DNA of 64,000 nucleotides from Planococcus rifietoensis. Its GTDB lineage: Bacteria > Bacillota > Bacilli > Bacillales_A > Planococcaceae. The stretch covers positions 762,501 to 826,500 of the forward strand of contig NZ_CP013659.2 in NCBI RefSeq assembly GCF_001465795.2, written 5' to 3'. Made by a program: the position numbers and the translations under genes. This document shows, piece by piece, positions 25,845 through 33,638 of this stretch; within the stretch, counting starts at the first letter, position 1, and every line of letters starts with the position of its first letter. The notes beneath the pieces were generated by a model. It saw nothing but the letters and a program-made list of their open reading frames with translations. It had not been told where the DNA came from and made no database searches.

Positions 25845-26408
25845 TTATTGTGGTTGAATTCGAGTGAATTCGCCTCCTGCTGCTTCGACGCGGCGCGCCA
25901 AAGAGCTGTGCATTTCAAAAATCCGGCCACTGGAAAATTCGATCATGTCGCCGTCGTGGAAATAATAAGCGACTGACTCGATGGAACTGGTCCCGCCTTC
26001 TTTGTGAAGCCGTTCTTCGACTCGCTCAAACTCTTCCCATGTATAGGTGGAGGAATTGAAGGAGAGGGGCGGGTTGTACGTGAAGCTGTCACGGGTCATA
26101 TAGTAATAATCGCCAAGCGAAAAGGCGATCGATACGAGCCCGATGACGGCGACAGCGCCAGCCAATAGCCAGGATTTCAAGGGCCGTTCGATCAGTGCTG
26201 CGATGAACAATGAGGCCGCAATCAATACGATTCCCGCACCGCCAAGCACAAGCGACCAGAACGACGTGCCGACGATTTCTGCCTCCGGTGTGATAGTGAC
26301 GACTTTTGCGGGATAGAACACGGCAGCCGGAACAAACAACGCTGAAATAAGCAGAATGATGCCGAAAGTAACCAAAATGATTTTTTTCTGATCGTAAAAA
26401 TCAACCAT
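25845..26408 (-). CDS. Hypothetical four-helix membrane protein
   Basis: 187 residues with hydrophobic segments near 10-31, 50-72 and 80-97, then a soluble C-terminal half rich in aromatic and acidic residues (YTWEEFERVEERL, FHDGDMIEFSSG). No family recognised. Its start overlaps the end of the CDF transporter gene by 8 bases, so they are translationally coupled and may share a function. Confidence 0.75.
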   Translation of the reverse strand: MVDFYDQKKIILVTFGIILLISALFVPAAVFYPAKVVTITPEAEIVGTSFWSLVLGGAGIVLIAASLFIAALIERPLKSWLLAGAVAVIGLVSIAFSLGDYYYMTRDSFTYNPPLSFNSSTYTWEEFERVEERLHKEGGTSSIESVAYYFHDGDMIEFSSGRIFEMHSSLARRVEAAGGEFTRIQPQ

Positions 26409-27294
26409 CCTCTTCGTCCTCCTCTATCGAGTAATCCGGTTCTATATGTACGAGGACGACGCAATTTGGTTTCACTTTCTGGATTTTCCGTTCAATTTCT
26501 TCGGTGATCCAATGGCTTTCGACCACATTCAAATAAGGTGCAACACTGACTGTCAAGTCGATGAACATGACATTTCCGTGGGTGCGCCCTTTAAAATCGC
26601 GCAGAGCCAGTACACCCGGCACGCGCCGTATGACAACCGAAAGCGACTCGACGGCTTCTTCATCAAACGCGTCGGTCAAGGTCAACACCGATTCGCGGAA
26701 AATATCCAAAGCCGTTTTGATGATGATGAGCCCGACGAGAAAGGCAGTGATCGAATCGATCAGCGGCGCCCCAAGAATGGCCCCGATGATGCCGATCCCG
26801 GCGCCGATGCTGACGAGCGCATCCGAGCGGTTGTCGTAGGCAGCGGCCCGGACGGCTGAACTTTTGATTTCGCGGCTCAACTTCAAGTTATAACGGTAAA
26901 CGCCATACATGACGAGTGCCGAGAAAAACGCGACGACAGCAGTCAGTGGGGAAGGCGGTTCGAGAGAAGGGTTGAACACCGTCTTCACTGAATTCAACAG
27001 CACTTGAAGTCCGATGACCGCCATGATGAACGACGCCAAGAGCGAAGCAATGGTCTCTGCTTTTAAATGGCCGTAGTGGTGGTTGTCGTCTGGCGGCTTT
27101 TGGGAGATCCTCAAGCCGATCAGCACAGCGACAGAAGCGACGATGTCGGTGACGTTGTTCAATCCATCCGCTTTCAACGCTTCAGATCCGCCCCAAAACC
27201 CGACACCGAGTTTGATGGCGCTTAAAAACAGATAAGCCCCGATGCTGAGCCAGGCGCCTTTTTCTCCTTTGCGGAGATTATCGTATAAGTCCAT
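26401..27294 (-). CDS. Cation diffusion facilitator (CDF) transporter
   Basis: 297 residues with six membrane helices. A divalent metal:proton antiporter exporting Zn, Mn, Fe or Cd from the cytosol. The metal site of helix 2 reads LKADGLNNVTD, and the HHYGH motif follows, then the helix 5 site AAAYDNRSDAL. The C-terminal cytoplasmic ferredoxin-like domain includes VHIEPDYS. Resembles the B. subtilis YdfM/YeaB branch. GGAGATG lies upstream of ATG 27294. The metal cannot be told from sequence. Confidence 0.92.
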   Translation of the reverse strand: MDLYDNLRKGEKGAWLSIGAYLFLSAIKLGVGFWGGSEALKADGLNNVTDIVASVAVLIGLRISQKPPDDNHHYGHLKAETIASLLASFIMAVIGLQVLLNSVKTVFNPSLEPPSPLTAVVAFFSALVMYGVYRYNLKLSREIKSSAVRAAAYDNRSDALVSIGAGIGIIGAILGAPLIDSITAFLVGLIIIKTALDIFRESVLTLTDAFDEEAVESLSVVIRRVPGVLALRDFKGRTHGNVMFIDLTVSVAPYLNVVESHWITEEIERKIQKVKPNCVVLVHIEPDYSIEEDEEDG

Positions 27295-27332
27295 TGCAAT
27301 TCATCTCCAGATTGGATTGTGGGGAAAACGGA

Positions 27333-27355
27333 AACGACCCTCCAAAGAGGGCCGT
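27333..27355 (-). terminator. Probable terminator of the CBS/CorC gene
   Basis: On the minus strand GGCCCTC pairs with GAGGGTC around TTTG. The following T tract is short, so strength is uncertain. Confidence 0.55.
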
Positions 27356-27368
27356 ATCGCAACTACTA

Positions 27369-28727
27369 TTATACAGGAAGATCTTCAGCAGGTGCTTTTT
27401 GAACTTCTAAATAAAGGATATGGTGGCCATCGACTTCCTGGATGCGGAATTCATAGCCTTGTTCGATGATTTTCTGACCTTCGACTGCATCGAAATGCAT
27501 GTCCATAAACCAGCCTCCGATCGTATCGATATCATCCTCGTCAATGTCAATCCCAAGAATGGCATTCACGGTATTAAGCAATAATTTGGCATTGAAAATA
27601 TAATGGTCTTCGCCGAGCTTTTGGACGTCCGGTGCTTCATCGACGTCAAACTCATCCTGGATATCGCCGACGATTTCTTCGAGTATATCTTCAATGGTGA
27701 CAAGCCCTGAAGTGCCGCCGTATTCATCACGCAAAATAGCCATGTGGATGCGTTCACGTTGGATCTTCAATAATAACTCATTGACCGGCATCGTTTCGAT
27801 GACTTGGATAACCGGCTGAATAAATGCGGATACCGGCAAATTCCCGCTGTCGGGGTTTTTTACATAGGCGCTTAATAAATGCTTCATATTGACGAGGCCG
27901 AGGACATGGTCTTTGCCGCCGTCCGTAATCGGATAGCGTGTAAATTGCTCGATTCCATCCAATGTAAAGACTTCGCGCAAATTGACATCATGGGCGATCG
28001 TGCTCATTTCCATCCGCGGCACCATGATTTCTTTGGCGATGCGCTCATCGAATTCGAAGATGCGGTTGACGTAATCAAATTCAGATGCATTGATTTCACC
28101 GCTTTTCAGACTTTCGGATAACAGCAATTTTAATTCTTCTTCAGTATGGCCCATTTCGCTGCGCGATAATTTTTGGATGCCAAACAAAGCCGATATCAAG
28201 CGGGCGATGGCGCTGAATAGGAAAATGAACGGAAACAACAGCGCGTAAGCAAAAGCCAGCGGTTTAGCAAGCAAGAGGATGACCTGTTCTGGATTGCGAA
28301 TGGCAAAGGTCTTCGGAAACAACTCTCCAAAAACGACCAATAGCAAAGCTACCGCCAGAAATGCCGCCAAAAAGCTTACCCAACCAGCGCTTGCTTTCGG
28401 CAATCCGAGGAAATTTTCTGCAATGGGCTGTATCGTTTCCTGCACGAGCGCATGGCCTACCCAGCCGAGCCCAAGCACCGATAAGGCGATGCCTACTTGG
28501 CAGGCGAATAGATACGTATCGGCCTGCCCAGCAATTTTCATGGCGGCTTGCGCTTGTTTTTTGTCGTCGGCAATCGAGTCTTCAAGACGCGACATGCGGA
28601 TATTGACGATGGCGTATTCGCATGCCGAAAAGAATGCGGCAGCACCGATTAAAGCGGCAATTGCCGCTATTCGTAAAGGTATGTCCAAATGACTCCTTTG
28701 CGCCGGTCCTGTTAGGGAAGGACGCAA
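27369..28727 (-). CDS. Hemolysin-family CNNM/CBS/CorC membrane protein
   Basis: About 452 residues. CNNM transmembrane domain (about 15-215; FFSACEYAIVNIR, VFGELFPKT), a pair of CBS domains (about 225-345; IMVPRMEMSTI, DEYGGTSGLVTIEDILEEIVG), and a C-terminal CorC_HlyC domain. Family members are linked to Mg2+ homeostasis; the hemolysin name is historical. Start: TTG 28727 has AGGAGG eight bases upstream. TTG 28688 has AAAGGAG and would fit the shorter family N-terminus. An 8-1-8 palindrome lies upstream at 28785. Confidence 0.88.
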   Translation of the reverse strand: MRPSLTGPAQRSHLDIPLRIAAIAALIGAAAFFSACEYAIVNIRMSRLEDSIADDKKQAQAAMKIAGQADTYLFACQVGIALSVLGLGWVGHALVQETIQPIAENFLGLPKASAGWVSFLAAFLAVALLLVVFGELFPKTFAIRNPEQVILLLAKPLAFAYALLFPFIFLFSAIARLISALFGIQKLSRSEMGHTEEELKLLLSESLKSGEINASEFDYVNRIFEFDERIAKEIMVPRMEMSTIAHDVNLREVFTLDGIEQFTRYPITDGGKDHVLGLVNMKHLLSAYVKNPDSGNLPVSAFIQPVIQVIETMPVNELLLKIQRERIHMAILRDEYGGTSGLVTIEDILEEIVGDIQDEFDVDEAPDVQKLGEDHYIFNAKLLLNTVNAILGIDIDEDDIDTIGGWFMDMHFDAVEGQKIIEQGYEFRIQEVDGHHILYLEVQKAPAEDLPV

Positions 28728-28784
28728 AGTTTGCACCTCCTGAAAATGAAAGATGAAAGAAATGAAGGCCATTCCAGCTAGTAA

Positions 28785-28801
28785 ATGAATATTATATTCA
28801 T
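28785..28801. promoter_or_regulatory. 17-bp palindrome, candidate operator
   Basis: ATGAATAT-T-ATATTCAT, a perfect 8-1-8 inverted repeat. On the minus strand it contains TATAAT, which could be the -10 of the CBS/CorC gene. The 7-1-7 style spacing is that of Fur-superfamily operators, but the sequence fits none of their consensuses exactly. Confidence 0.45.
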
Positions 28802-28898
28802 AGGTAGAATCGGGCTTTTTGTACAGGTAGAGCTTTTTAAAAGTATACCACCAAAAAAGACTAATTATTCAGTAAAAAATATTTACATGGATTTAATG

Positions 28899-28926
28899 TT
28901 GAAACATATAAGCAAACCGTTATGAT
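28899..28926 (+). promoter_or_regulatory. Sigma-A promoter of the chrA-kynU-kynB unit
   Basis: TTGAAA (28899-28904), 16 bp, TATGAT (28921-28926), about 30 bases before the CHR transporter start. Confidence 0.6.
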
Positions 28927-28960
28927 AGAGGAGAATCCAAAAGAGAAAGGGAGATGAATA

Positions 28961-30130
28961 GTGAATCGAAAAGAACGCTGGATGGAAATCCTGAAAGCCT
29001 CGACCAAGCTGGGATTGACTTCGTTTGGCGGGCCGGCTGCCCATATCGGCTATTTCCGGGATGAATATGTACATAGAAGAAAATGGTTGGACGATAAAGC
29101 GTATGCAGACTTGGTAGCGTTATGCCAATTCTTGCCGGGTCCTGCAAGTTCGCAGGTCGGCATCTCGATCGGCATGCTGCGTGGAGGGATCATGGGCGGA
29201 TTTTTATCCTGGCTCGGGTTTACTTTGCCTTCTGTCATTGCCTTGATGATTTTCGCCATACTGATCAGCAGCGGTTCCGTCGATATTGCTTGGCTGCAAG
29301 GCTTGAAGATTGTCGCCGTCGCGGTCGTCGCGCATGCCTTGCTTGGCATGGGGAAATCACTGACACCGGATGTTCAGCGGCTGATGATCGCCTTTGGTGC
29401 GGCCATCGCCATTTTGCTGGTGCCGACCGCTTGGGCACAAATCGTTGTTATTCTATTGACGGGCGTCATCGGGTTTTTATTGTACCGGAGAGAACAAGCG
29501 CCTGAAGCCGTCAAGCTCGCCTTAACCTTCGGCAAAAAGACCGGTCTCGCCGCTTGGGGTATTTTCGGGGCATTGCTGATCGGCTTGCCGCTCGTGCGCC
29601 CATTTATCGAGTCGAGCGCGTTTGCGATTTTTGATATTTTCTACCGTGTCGGCGCGATCGTCTTTGGCGGGGGCCATGTCGTCTTGCCGATGCTCGAGCG
29701 TGAAGTCGTGCCTGAATGGATGACGGCAGACGCCTTTATCGCAGGATACGGGGCGGCACAGGCTGTTCCGGGGCCATTGTTTACTTTGTCTGCTTATTTG
29801 GGGCAATTGATGAACGGGGCGGGTGGCGTATTGATCGCCGTCATCGCAATGTTCTTGCCTTCATTCCTGTTGGTCATCGGAACCTTGCCATTTTGGAGCG
29901 TCATCCGCACGAAGCCCGGCATCCAAGCAGCCTTAAAAGGCATCAATGCAGGGGTTGTTGGAATTTTGCTTGCGGCGCTGTATGATCCGGTTTTCACCTC
30001 CGCCATTCAAGGGCCGGTTGACTTCGCCATTGCGATTGCCGCCTTCGGAATGTTAGTCTATTTGAAACTGGCTCCGTGGAAAGTCGTCTTGATTACGGCA
30101 CTTCTCGGTGCGCTGGCTTATGCTCTATAG
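28961..30130 (+). CDS. chrA: CHR-family (chromate) transporter
   Basis: 389 residues, the long form with two CHR domains. The N-terminal domain shows GLTSFGGPAAHIGYF and LCQFLPGPASSQVG; the C-terminal domain repeats the pattern with GAIVFGGGHVVLPML and GAAQAVPGPLFT. About ten helices. Named ChrA members export chromate. The GTG start 28961 has AAAGGGAGATG upstream. It lies 17 bases ahead of kynU on the same strand, so an organic anion of the kynurenine pathway is an alternative substrate to consider. Confidence 0.9.
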   Translation: MNRKERWMEILKASTKLGLTSFGGPAAHIGYFRDEYVHRRKWLDDKAYADLVALCQFLPGPASSQVGISIGMLRGGIMGGFLSWLGFTLPSVIALMIFAILISSGSVDIAWLQGLKIVAVAVVAHALLGMGKSLTPDVQRLMIAFGAAIAILLVPTAWAQIVVILLTGVIGFLLYRREQAPEAVKLALTFGKKTGLAAWGIFGALLIGLPLVRPFIESSAFAIFDIFYRVGAIVFGGGHVVLPMLEREVVPEWMTADAFIAGYGAAQAVPGPLFTLSAYLGQLMNGAGGVLIAVIAMFLPSFLLVIGTLPFWSVIRTKPGIQAALKGINAGVVGILLAALYDPVFTSAIQGPVDFAIAIAAFGMLVYLKLAPWKVVLITALLGALAYAL

Positions 30131-30147
30131 AAATGGAGAGATGAGAT

Positions 30148-31401
30148 TTGGACACGGCAATGCAGAAAGACCAACAAGATCCGTTAGCTAAATTCAAAGA
30201 AGAGTTTTTTGTTGAACCTGGAACGATTTATATGGATGGGAATTCACTCGGCTTGATGTCAAAGCGTGCTGAAACAAAGCTAATTGCGCTCATGGACAGC
30301 TGGAAACAGTTCGGCATTGAGGGCTGGACAGAAGGCGAACATCCGTGGTTTACGCTGGCGGAGACGCTGAGCGAAAAAGCGGCGCCTTTGTTCGGGGCGA
30401 AAGCGCATGAAGTGATGGTCACCGGCTCGATCACGTCGAATATCCACCAGATGCTGTCGACAGTCTATGCGCCGACAGAGGAGCGTTTTGTCATCTTGGT
30501 CGACGAGCTGAATTTCCCGTCTGACATTTATGCAGTGGAGAGCCATTTGCGCCTGCGCGGGCAAGATCCGGCAATCGCAATGCGCAAAGTACCAAGCCGT
30601 GACGGCTACACGCTTGAACTGGAAGATATTTTGGCAGAAATGAAAGACGATGTGGCGGTGCTATTGCTGCCGTCGGTTCTTTACCGAAGCGGCCAATTGC
30701 TGCCGCTCCGTGAGATTACGCAAGCTGCACACAAGCACGGCATCATCGCAGGATTCGACTTGGCTCACTCAGCAGGCGCCATGCCGCATAATTTGCATGC
30801 GGACGGCGTAGATTTCGCTGTCTGGTGCCATTATAAATACATGAATTCAGGTCCTGGCGGCACAGGCGGCTTGTATTTGCATGAGCGCCATCACGATTTG
30901 AATCCTGGAATAGCCGGCTGGTTCGGTTCCGACAAAGCGAAGCAATTCGACATGGACCATAGCTTCACGAAAGCGGAAGGAGCCGGAGCTTATCAGGTCG
31001 GCACGCCGAATATTTTCAGCATGGCACCGCTGATTGGCAGCCTGGAATTATTTGAAGAAGCAGGGATCGACAAGGTCCGCAGCAAATCGCTGGAGTTGAC
31101 GACGATGCTGCGCGAGAGGCTTGCGGCGCTCGTGCCTTCTTTAATGGATGTCACGCCAAAAGCGGATGGACAGCGCGGAGGCCATATCGCGGTTGCGCAT
31201 CCTGAAGCGGCGCGCATCTGCAAAGCGTTGAAAAAAGCAGGGATTGTTCCGGACTTCCGTGCGCCGGATATTATTCGCCTGGCGCCGATTGCTTTCTACA
31301 CGAGCTTTGAAGATGTGGAGAAAGTGGTGCTCGCTTTACAGGATATTATCGAGCACGAGCTTTACAAAGAATTCAGCAACGAACGAAATGTGGTGGCGTA
31401 A
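30148..31401 (+). CDS. kynU: Kynureninase
   Basis: A 417-residue PLP enzyme cleaving kynurenine to anthranilate and alanine in tryptophan breakdown. Visible: YMDGNSLGLMS near the N-terminus, WFTLAE, VTGSITSNIH, the aspartate region AGFDLAHSAGA, and the PLP lysine 230 in CHYKYMNSGPGG. Near the C-terminus APDIIRLAPIAFY. Start TTG 30148 follows GGAGAG; an internal ATG at codon 5 is an alternative. Its stop abuts the kynB start. No kynA (tryptophan 2,3-dioxygenase) lies next to it. Confidence 0.95.
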   Translation: MDTAMQKDQQDPLAKFKEEFFVEPGTIYMDGNSLGLMSKRAETKLIALMDSWKQFGIEGWTEGEHPWFTLAETLSEKAAPLFGAKAHEVMVTGSITSNIHQMLSTVYAPTEERFVILVDELNFPSDIYAVESHLRLRGQDPAIAMRKVPSRDGYTLELEDILAEMKDDVAVLLLPSVLYRSGQLLPLREITQAAHKHGIIAGFDLAHSAGAMPHNLHADGVDFAVWCHYKYMNSGPGGTGGLYLHERHHDLNPGIAGWFGSDKAKQFDMDHSFTKAEGAGAYQVGTPNIFSMAPLIGSLELFEEAGIDKVRSKSLELTTMLRERLAALVPSLMDVTPKADGQRGGHIAVAHPEAARICKALKKAGIVPDFRAPDIIRLAPIAFYTSFEDVEKVVLALQDIIEHELYKEFSNERNVVA

Positions 31402-32025
31402 ATGACAAAATCGATCATAGACATTTCGATGGCGCTGGACAGTTCAACTCCGGAATGGCCGGGGGATACGCCGTTTTCCTATCGCTTATCAGTCACGAAA
31501 GAAGAGAGCGGCTCGGTGAATATCGGCGAACTCAAGTCAAGCACGCATATCGGCACGCATATTGACGCACCGTTCCATTACGATGAAAATGGCTTGAAGA
31601 CTGACGAATTGCCGCTTGAAGTATATTTGACGACAGCCCAAGTGATGGACGTGTCGGGTCATGAACAAGTGCAATTGTCTGATTTGGATGAGCTTGCGCA
31701 TGGTGTCACTGCTGTGCTGTTGAAGACGGCCGCGTGGCAAGACCGCAGCGCGTTTCCTGGAGCTTGGCCGGTATTCGACCCGGCGATCGCCGAATGGATG
31801 AAAGACCAAGGCGTCCGCCTGCTCGGCGTCGATGTGCCGTCAGTGGATCCTGAGACGAGCAAAGAACTGCCGATGCATCATGCGATGAACCGCAACGAGC
31901 GCTTTATCTTGGAAGGCATTGTGTTGGATGAGGTTGCGCCGGCTGTCTACAAACTTGCTGCATTGCCTTTGAAGATCCGAGGCGGGGAAGGAAGCCCTGT
32001 ACGCGCCGTACTTTACACAGAATAA
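31402..32025 (+). CDS. kynB: Kynurenine formamidase (cyclase family)
   Basis: A 207-residue metal-dependent hydrolase converting N-formylkynurenine to kynurenine. The metal motif HIGTHIDAPFHY and LLGVDVPSVDP are typical of bacterial KynB. ATG follows the kynU stop with no gap, so translation is coupled. Together KynB and KynU turn N-formylkynurenine into anthranilate; the dioxygenase step must be encoded elsewhere. Confidence 0.93.
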   Translation: MTKSIIDISMALDSSTPEWPGDTPFSYRLSVTKEESGSVNIGELKSSTHIGTHIDAPFHYDENGLKTDELPLEVYLTTAQVMDVSGHEQVQLSDLDELAHGVTAVLLKTAAWQDRSAFPGAWPVFDPAIAEWMKDQGVRLLGVDVPSVDPETSKELPMHHAMNRNERFILEGIVLDEVAPAVYKLAALPLKIRGGEGSPVRAVLYTE

Positions 32026-32027
32026 GG

Positions 32028-32064
32028 AAAAAGCCGCCATTCAAACCGAATGGCGGCTTTTTTA
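32028..32064. terminator. Terminator after kynB
   Basis: AAAAAGCCGCCATTC pairs with GAATGGCGGCTTTTT around AAACC. Bidirectional for kynB and the convergent phosphatase-like gene. Confidence 0.9.
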
Positions 32065-32074
32065 CTATAGTTTT

Positions 32075-32512
32075 TCATTGTGTAGGCTGTGACCTGAGAA
32101 TCGGTTCCATTTGTTTAATGTTCATCGCAATGGCATCGCAGACTTCCTGGTATAAAGCCCATTTCTCGTCATTGTCTGTACTGCGGATTTCGGGGTTCGG
32201 GATATCCCAGCGCACCAATTTCTGCATCGGCAAATCGTCGGGTATATCAGCTTGTTCGAATTCCCCGTCATGCAGGGCAATAATCAAATCCGCCTGTTTC
32301 ACCTCGTCCGGATTGTACACGCGCTGCTCGACTGGCGGAATCTCCAATATGATTTCTTTGAGGACTTCTATCGGAATGTCGTTGAAAGATGGTTGGTTCC
32401 ATGCCGCACTCCTGATGTCCCAGTCCGGCAGCATTAAGCGGCTCGCCCAAATTTCAGCCATCAGCCCGCGATGTTGATGTGATGATAGAAAATATACAGT
32501 ATGTCTCGGCAT
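32075..32512 (-). CDS. Low-MW phosphatase/arsenate reductase fold protein without catalytic Cys
   Basis: 145 residues resembling thioredoxin-dependent arsenate reductases and low-molecular-weight tyrosine phosphatases: N-terminal VYFL strand, the phosphate loop followed by LMAEIWA, and later ADLIIALHDGE. The loop reads SSHQHRG where active members have CTGNSCRS. The nucleophilic cysteine is Ser and the CX5R spacing is one residue short. It cannot work as a normal phosphatase; a binding or regulatory role is inferred. GGAAGAAGG lies upstream of ATG 32512. Confidence 0.75.
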   Translation of the reverse strand: MPRHTVYFLSSHQHRGLMAEIWASRLMLPDWDIRSAAWNQPSFNDIPIEVLKEIILEIPPVEQRVYNPDEVKQADLIIALHDGEFEQADIPDDLPMQKLVRWDIPNPEIRSTDNDEKWALYQEVCDAIAMNIKQMEPILRSQPTQ

Positions 32513-32644
32513 GGCTGACCCCTTCTTCCTTTCTTTATTTTCCAGCTGGTTTTATTAGTATTCTTTACCCATGTAGGGAATCTGGCAAACAGATAAATAT
32601 ATGATATTCATTTAATTATGTCAAAAATATGTCATAAAAATAAA

Positions 32645-32684
32645 CATCCCCCTCAGGATGGGGGAAGTCCACATCCTAGGGGGA
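32645..32684 (-). terminator. Terminator of the universal stress protein gene
   Basis: ATCCCCCTCAGGATG pairs with CATCCTAGGGGGAT with one bulged base. T-rich sequence follows on the minus strand. The 32513-32644 stretch holds nothing else recognised. Confidence 0.75.
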
Positions 32685-33206
32685 TCATTTCACCACAAGA
32701 ACGGTAGAATTTGAATCTTTGATCAGCTTACTGCTGACAGAACCGACAAAGAATTTCTGCAATCCGGATTTACCGCTATTGCCGACAATCAAGAGATCGA
32801 TATTTTGCTCATCAATAAATCCAGTGATTGTCTTGATGACCGGACCTTCCAGTGCAAGGACGGAAGCTTCGGCATTTTTTGCGTCGAGCTGTTGTTGAAT
32901 GGAATTGTGCATATGCTTCGAGTATTCCGATGCACGTCCCGTATCCAACTCCTGCGGCGGCCGGTAGCCATCATCTCCGATTCCCTGCGGCATGAATTGC
33001 GCATATGAACTGTCGACATTTGCAGAAGTGACCGGTGCGGAAGCATGCCCCACATCCATGTAGCCTGTGCGTTCCTGCGCTTCTTCGTTGACGTAGATGA
33101 CCGTCAGCTTAGAGCCTGGAAGAATCTTGGAAAGTTCTATGCCTTTCTCCAGCGCCAGCCGGCTGCCTTCCGACCCATCATATGCGATTGCGATATTCTT
33201 ATACAT
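32685..33206 (-). CDS. Universal stress protein (UspA family)
   Basis: About 173 residues with the Usp alpha/beta fold. The N-terminal strand NIAIAYDGSEGS and the C-terminal nucleotide-binding motif GNSGKSGLQKFFVGSVSS (G-x2-G-x9-G-S/T pattern) predict ATP binding. A central insertion of about 45 residues (about 45-90), rich in Ser, Pro and Gln, makes it longer than minimal Usp proteins. ATG 33206 is preferred over GTG 33215; GGTGA precedes it. A sigma-B-like promoter lies at 33242-33267, fitting a general-stress role. Confidence 0.9.
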   Translation of the reverse strand: MYKNIAIAYDGSEGSRLALEKGIELSKILPGSKLTVIYVNEEAQERTGYMDVGHASAPVTSANVDSSYAQFMPQGIGDDGYRPPQELDTGRASEYSKHMHNSIQQQLDAKNAEASVLALEGPVIKTITGFIDEQNIDLLIVGNSGKSGLQKFFVGSVSSKLIKDSNSTVLVVK

Positions 33207-33241
33207 TTCTTTCACCGCCTCAATTTACTGTTATTCTCTTG

Positions 33242-33267
33242 TTCCCCCAAATATTGTAGTTGCAAAC
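33242..33267 (-). promoter_or_regulatory. Candidate sigma-B promoter of the usp gene
   Basis: Minus strand: GTTTGC (33262-33267), 14 bp, GGGGAA (33242-33247). Nearly the same boxes occur at 23316-23340. The -10 lies in a GTTCCCCCAA / TTGGGGGAAC inverted repeat (33241-33250 and 33291-33300). Confidence 0.4.
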
Positions 33268-33331
33268 CTTTCGGGCACAACTGGCGGTAGTTGGGGGAAC
33301 TAACAGTACGACTTTTGGCTGAATTGTCATT

Positions 33332-33384
33332 TTAGTTCAAAATAGCTTGACAATTCAAAAAAACGAGTGGTACTCTTGAACTAA
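33332..33384 (+). promoter_or_regulatory. bmr promoter framed by an inverted repeat
   Basis: TTGACA (33347-33352), 18 bp, TACTCT (33371-33376). A perfect 9-bp inverted repeat, TTAGTTCAA (33332-33340) and TTGAACTAA (33376-33384), flanks it, one arm just before the -35 and one overlapping the -10 end. GAACTAACA occurs again at 33297-33305. This looks like a repressor operator; the regulator is unknown. Confidence 0.6.
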
Positions 33385-33412
33385 CAAATATTTGGAAAAG
33401 GAGGTTTGGACA

Positions 33413-33502
33413 ATGAAAAAAATTCAAAAGGCGTTTAAAACCAATTGCATAGCATTGCCAGGCACTCCGATGATTTTTAATTGCTATTTACTTCGTGACT
33501 AG
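33413..33502 (+). CDS. Leader peptide of the bmr-type exporter operon (29 aa)
   Basis: ATG 33413 follows a strong AAAGGAGG. The 29-residue product begins MKKIQKAFKTNC, continues IALPGTPMIFNC and ends YLLRD. A 15-bp terminator hairpin follows 39 bases after the stop, then a short ORF and a BmrC/BmrD-like ABC exporter. In B. subtilis, bmrB encodes a leader peptide whose translation controls termination ahead of bmrCD in response to ribosome-targeting antibiotics; the layout here is the same. The codons for Pro-Gly-Thr contain CAGGCA, complementary to TGCCTG in the 5' arm of the terminator, so alternative pairing is possible. A RiPP precursor is less likely because no maturation enzyme is adjacent. 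Confidence 0.75.
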   Translation: MKKIQKAFKTNCIALPGTPMIFNCYLLRD

Positions 33503-33541
33503 AAATATTCGGGTTGGGTCTGTGCATCCAGTCCTATTTTC

Positions 33542-33578
33542 AAGAGCGCATGCCTGAAAACAGGTATGCGCTCTTTTT
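33542..33578 (+). terminator. Attenuator terminator of the bmr operon
   Basis: AAGAGCGCATGCCTG pairs over 15 bp with CAGGTATGCGCTCTT around AAAA, followed by T5. Placed between the leader ORF and the exporter genes, it should stop most transcripts unless translation of the leader is perturbed. Confidence 0.88.
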
Positions 33579-33638
33579 GTGTGGTTTAAACAGCCTGGCT
33601 GCTTAAATAAATAATCGAAACTAAGGGAGAGAAGCATT

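Noticed and set aside
33413..33502. The 29-aa peptide with two cysteines as a RiPP or bacteriocin precursor exported by the adjacent ABC pair
   Set aside because: No maturation enzyme, protease domain or immunity gene is adjacent. The exporter pair is of BmrCD drug-efflux type, and the terminator placement fits an attenuator leader better.
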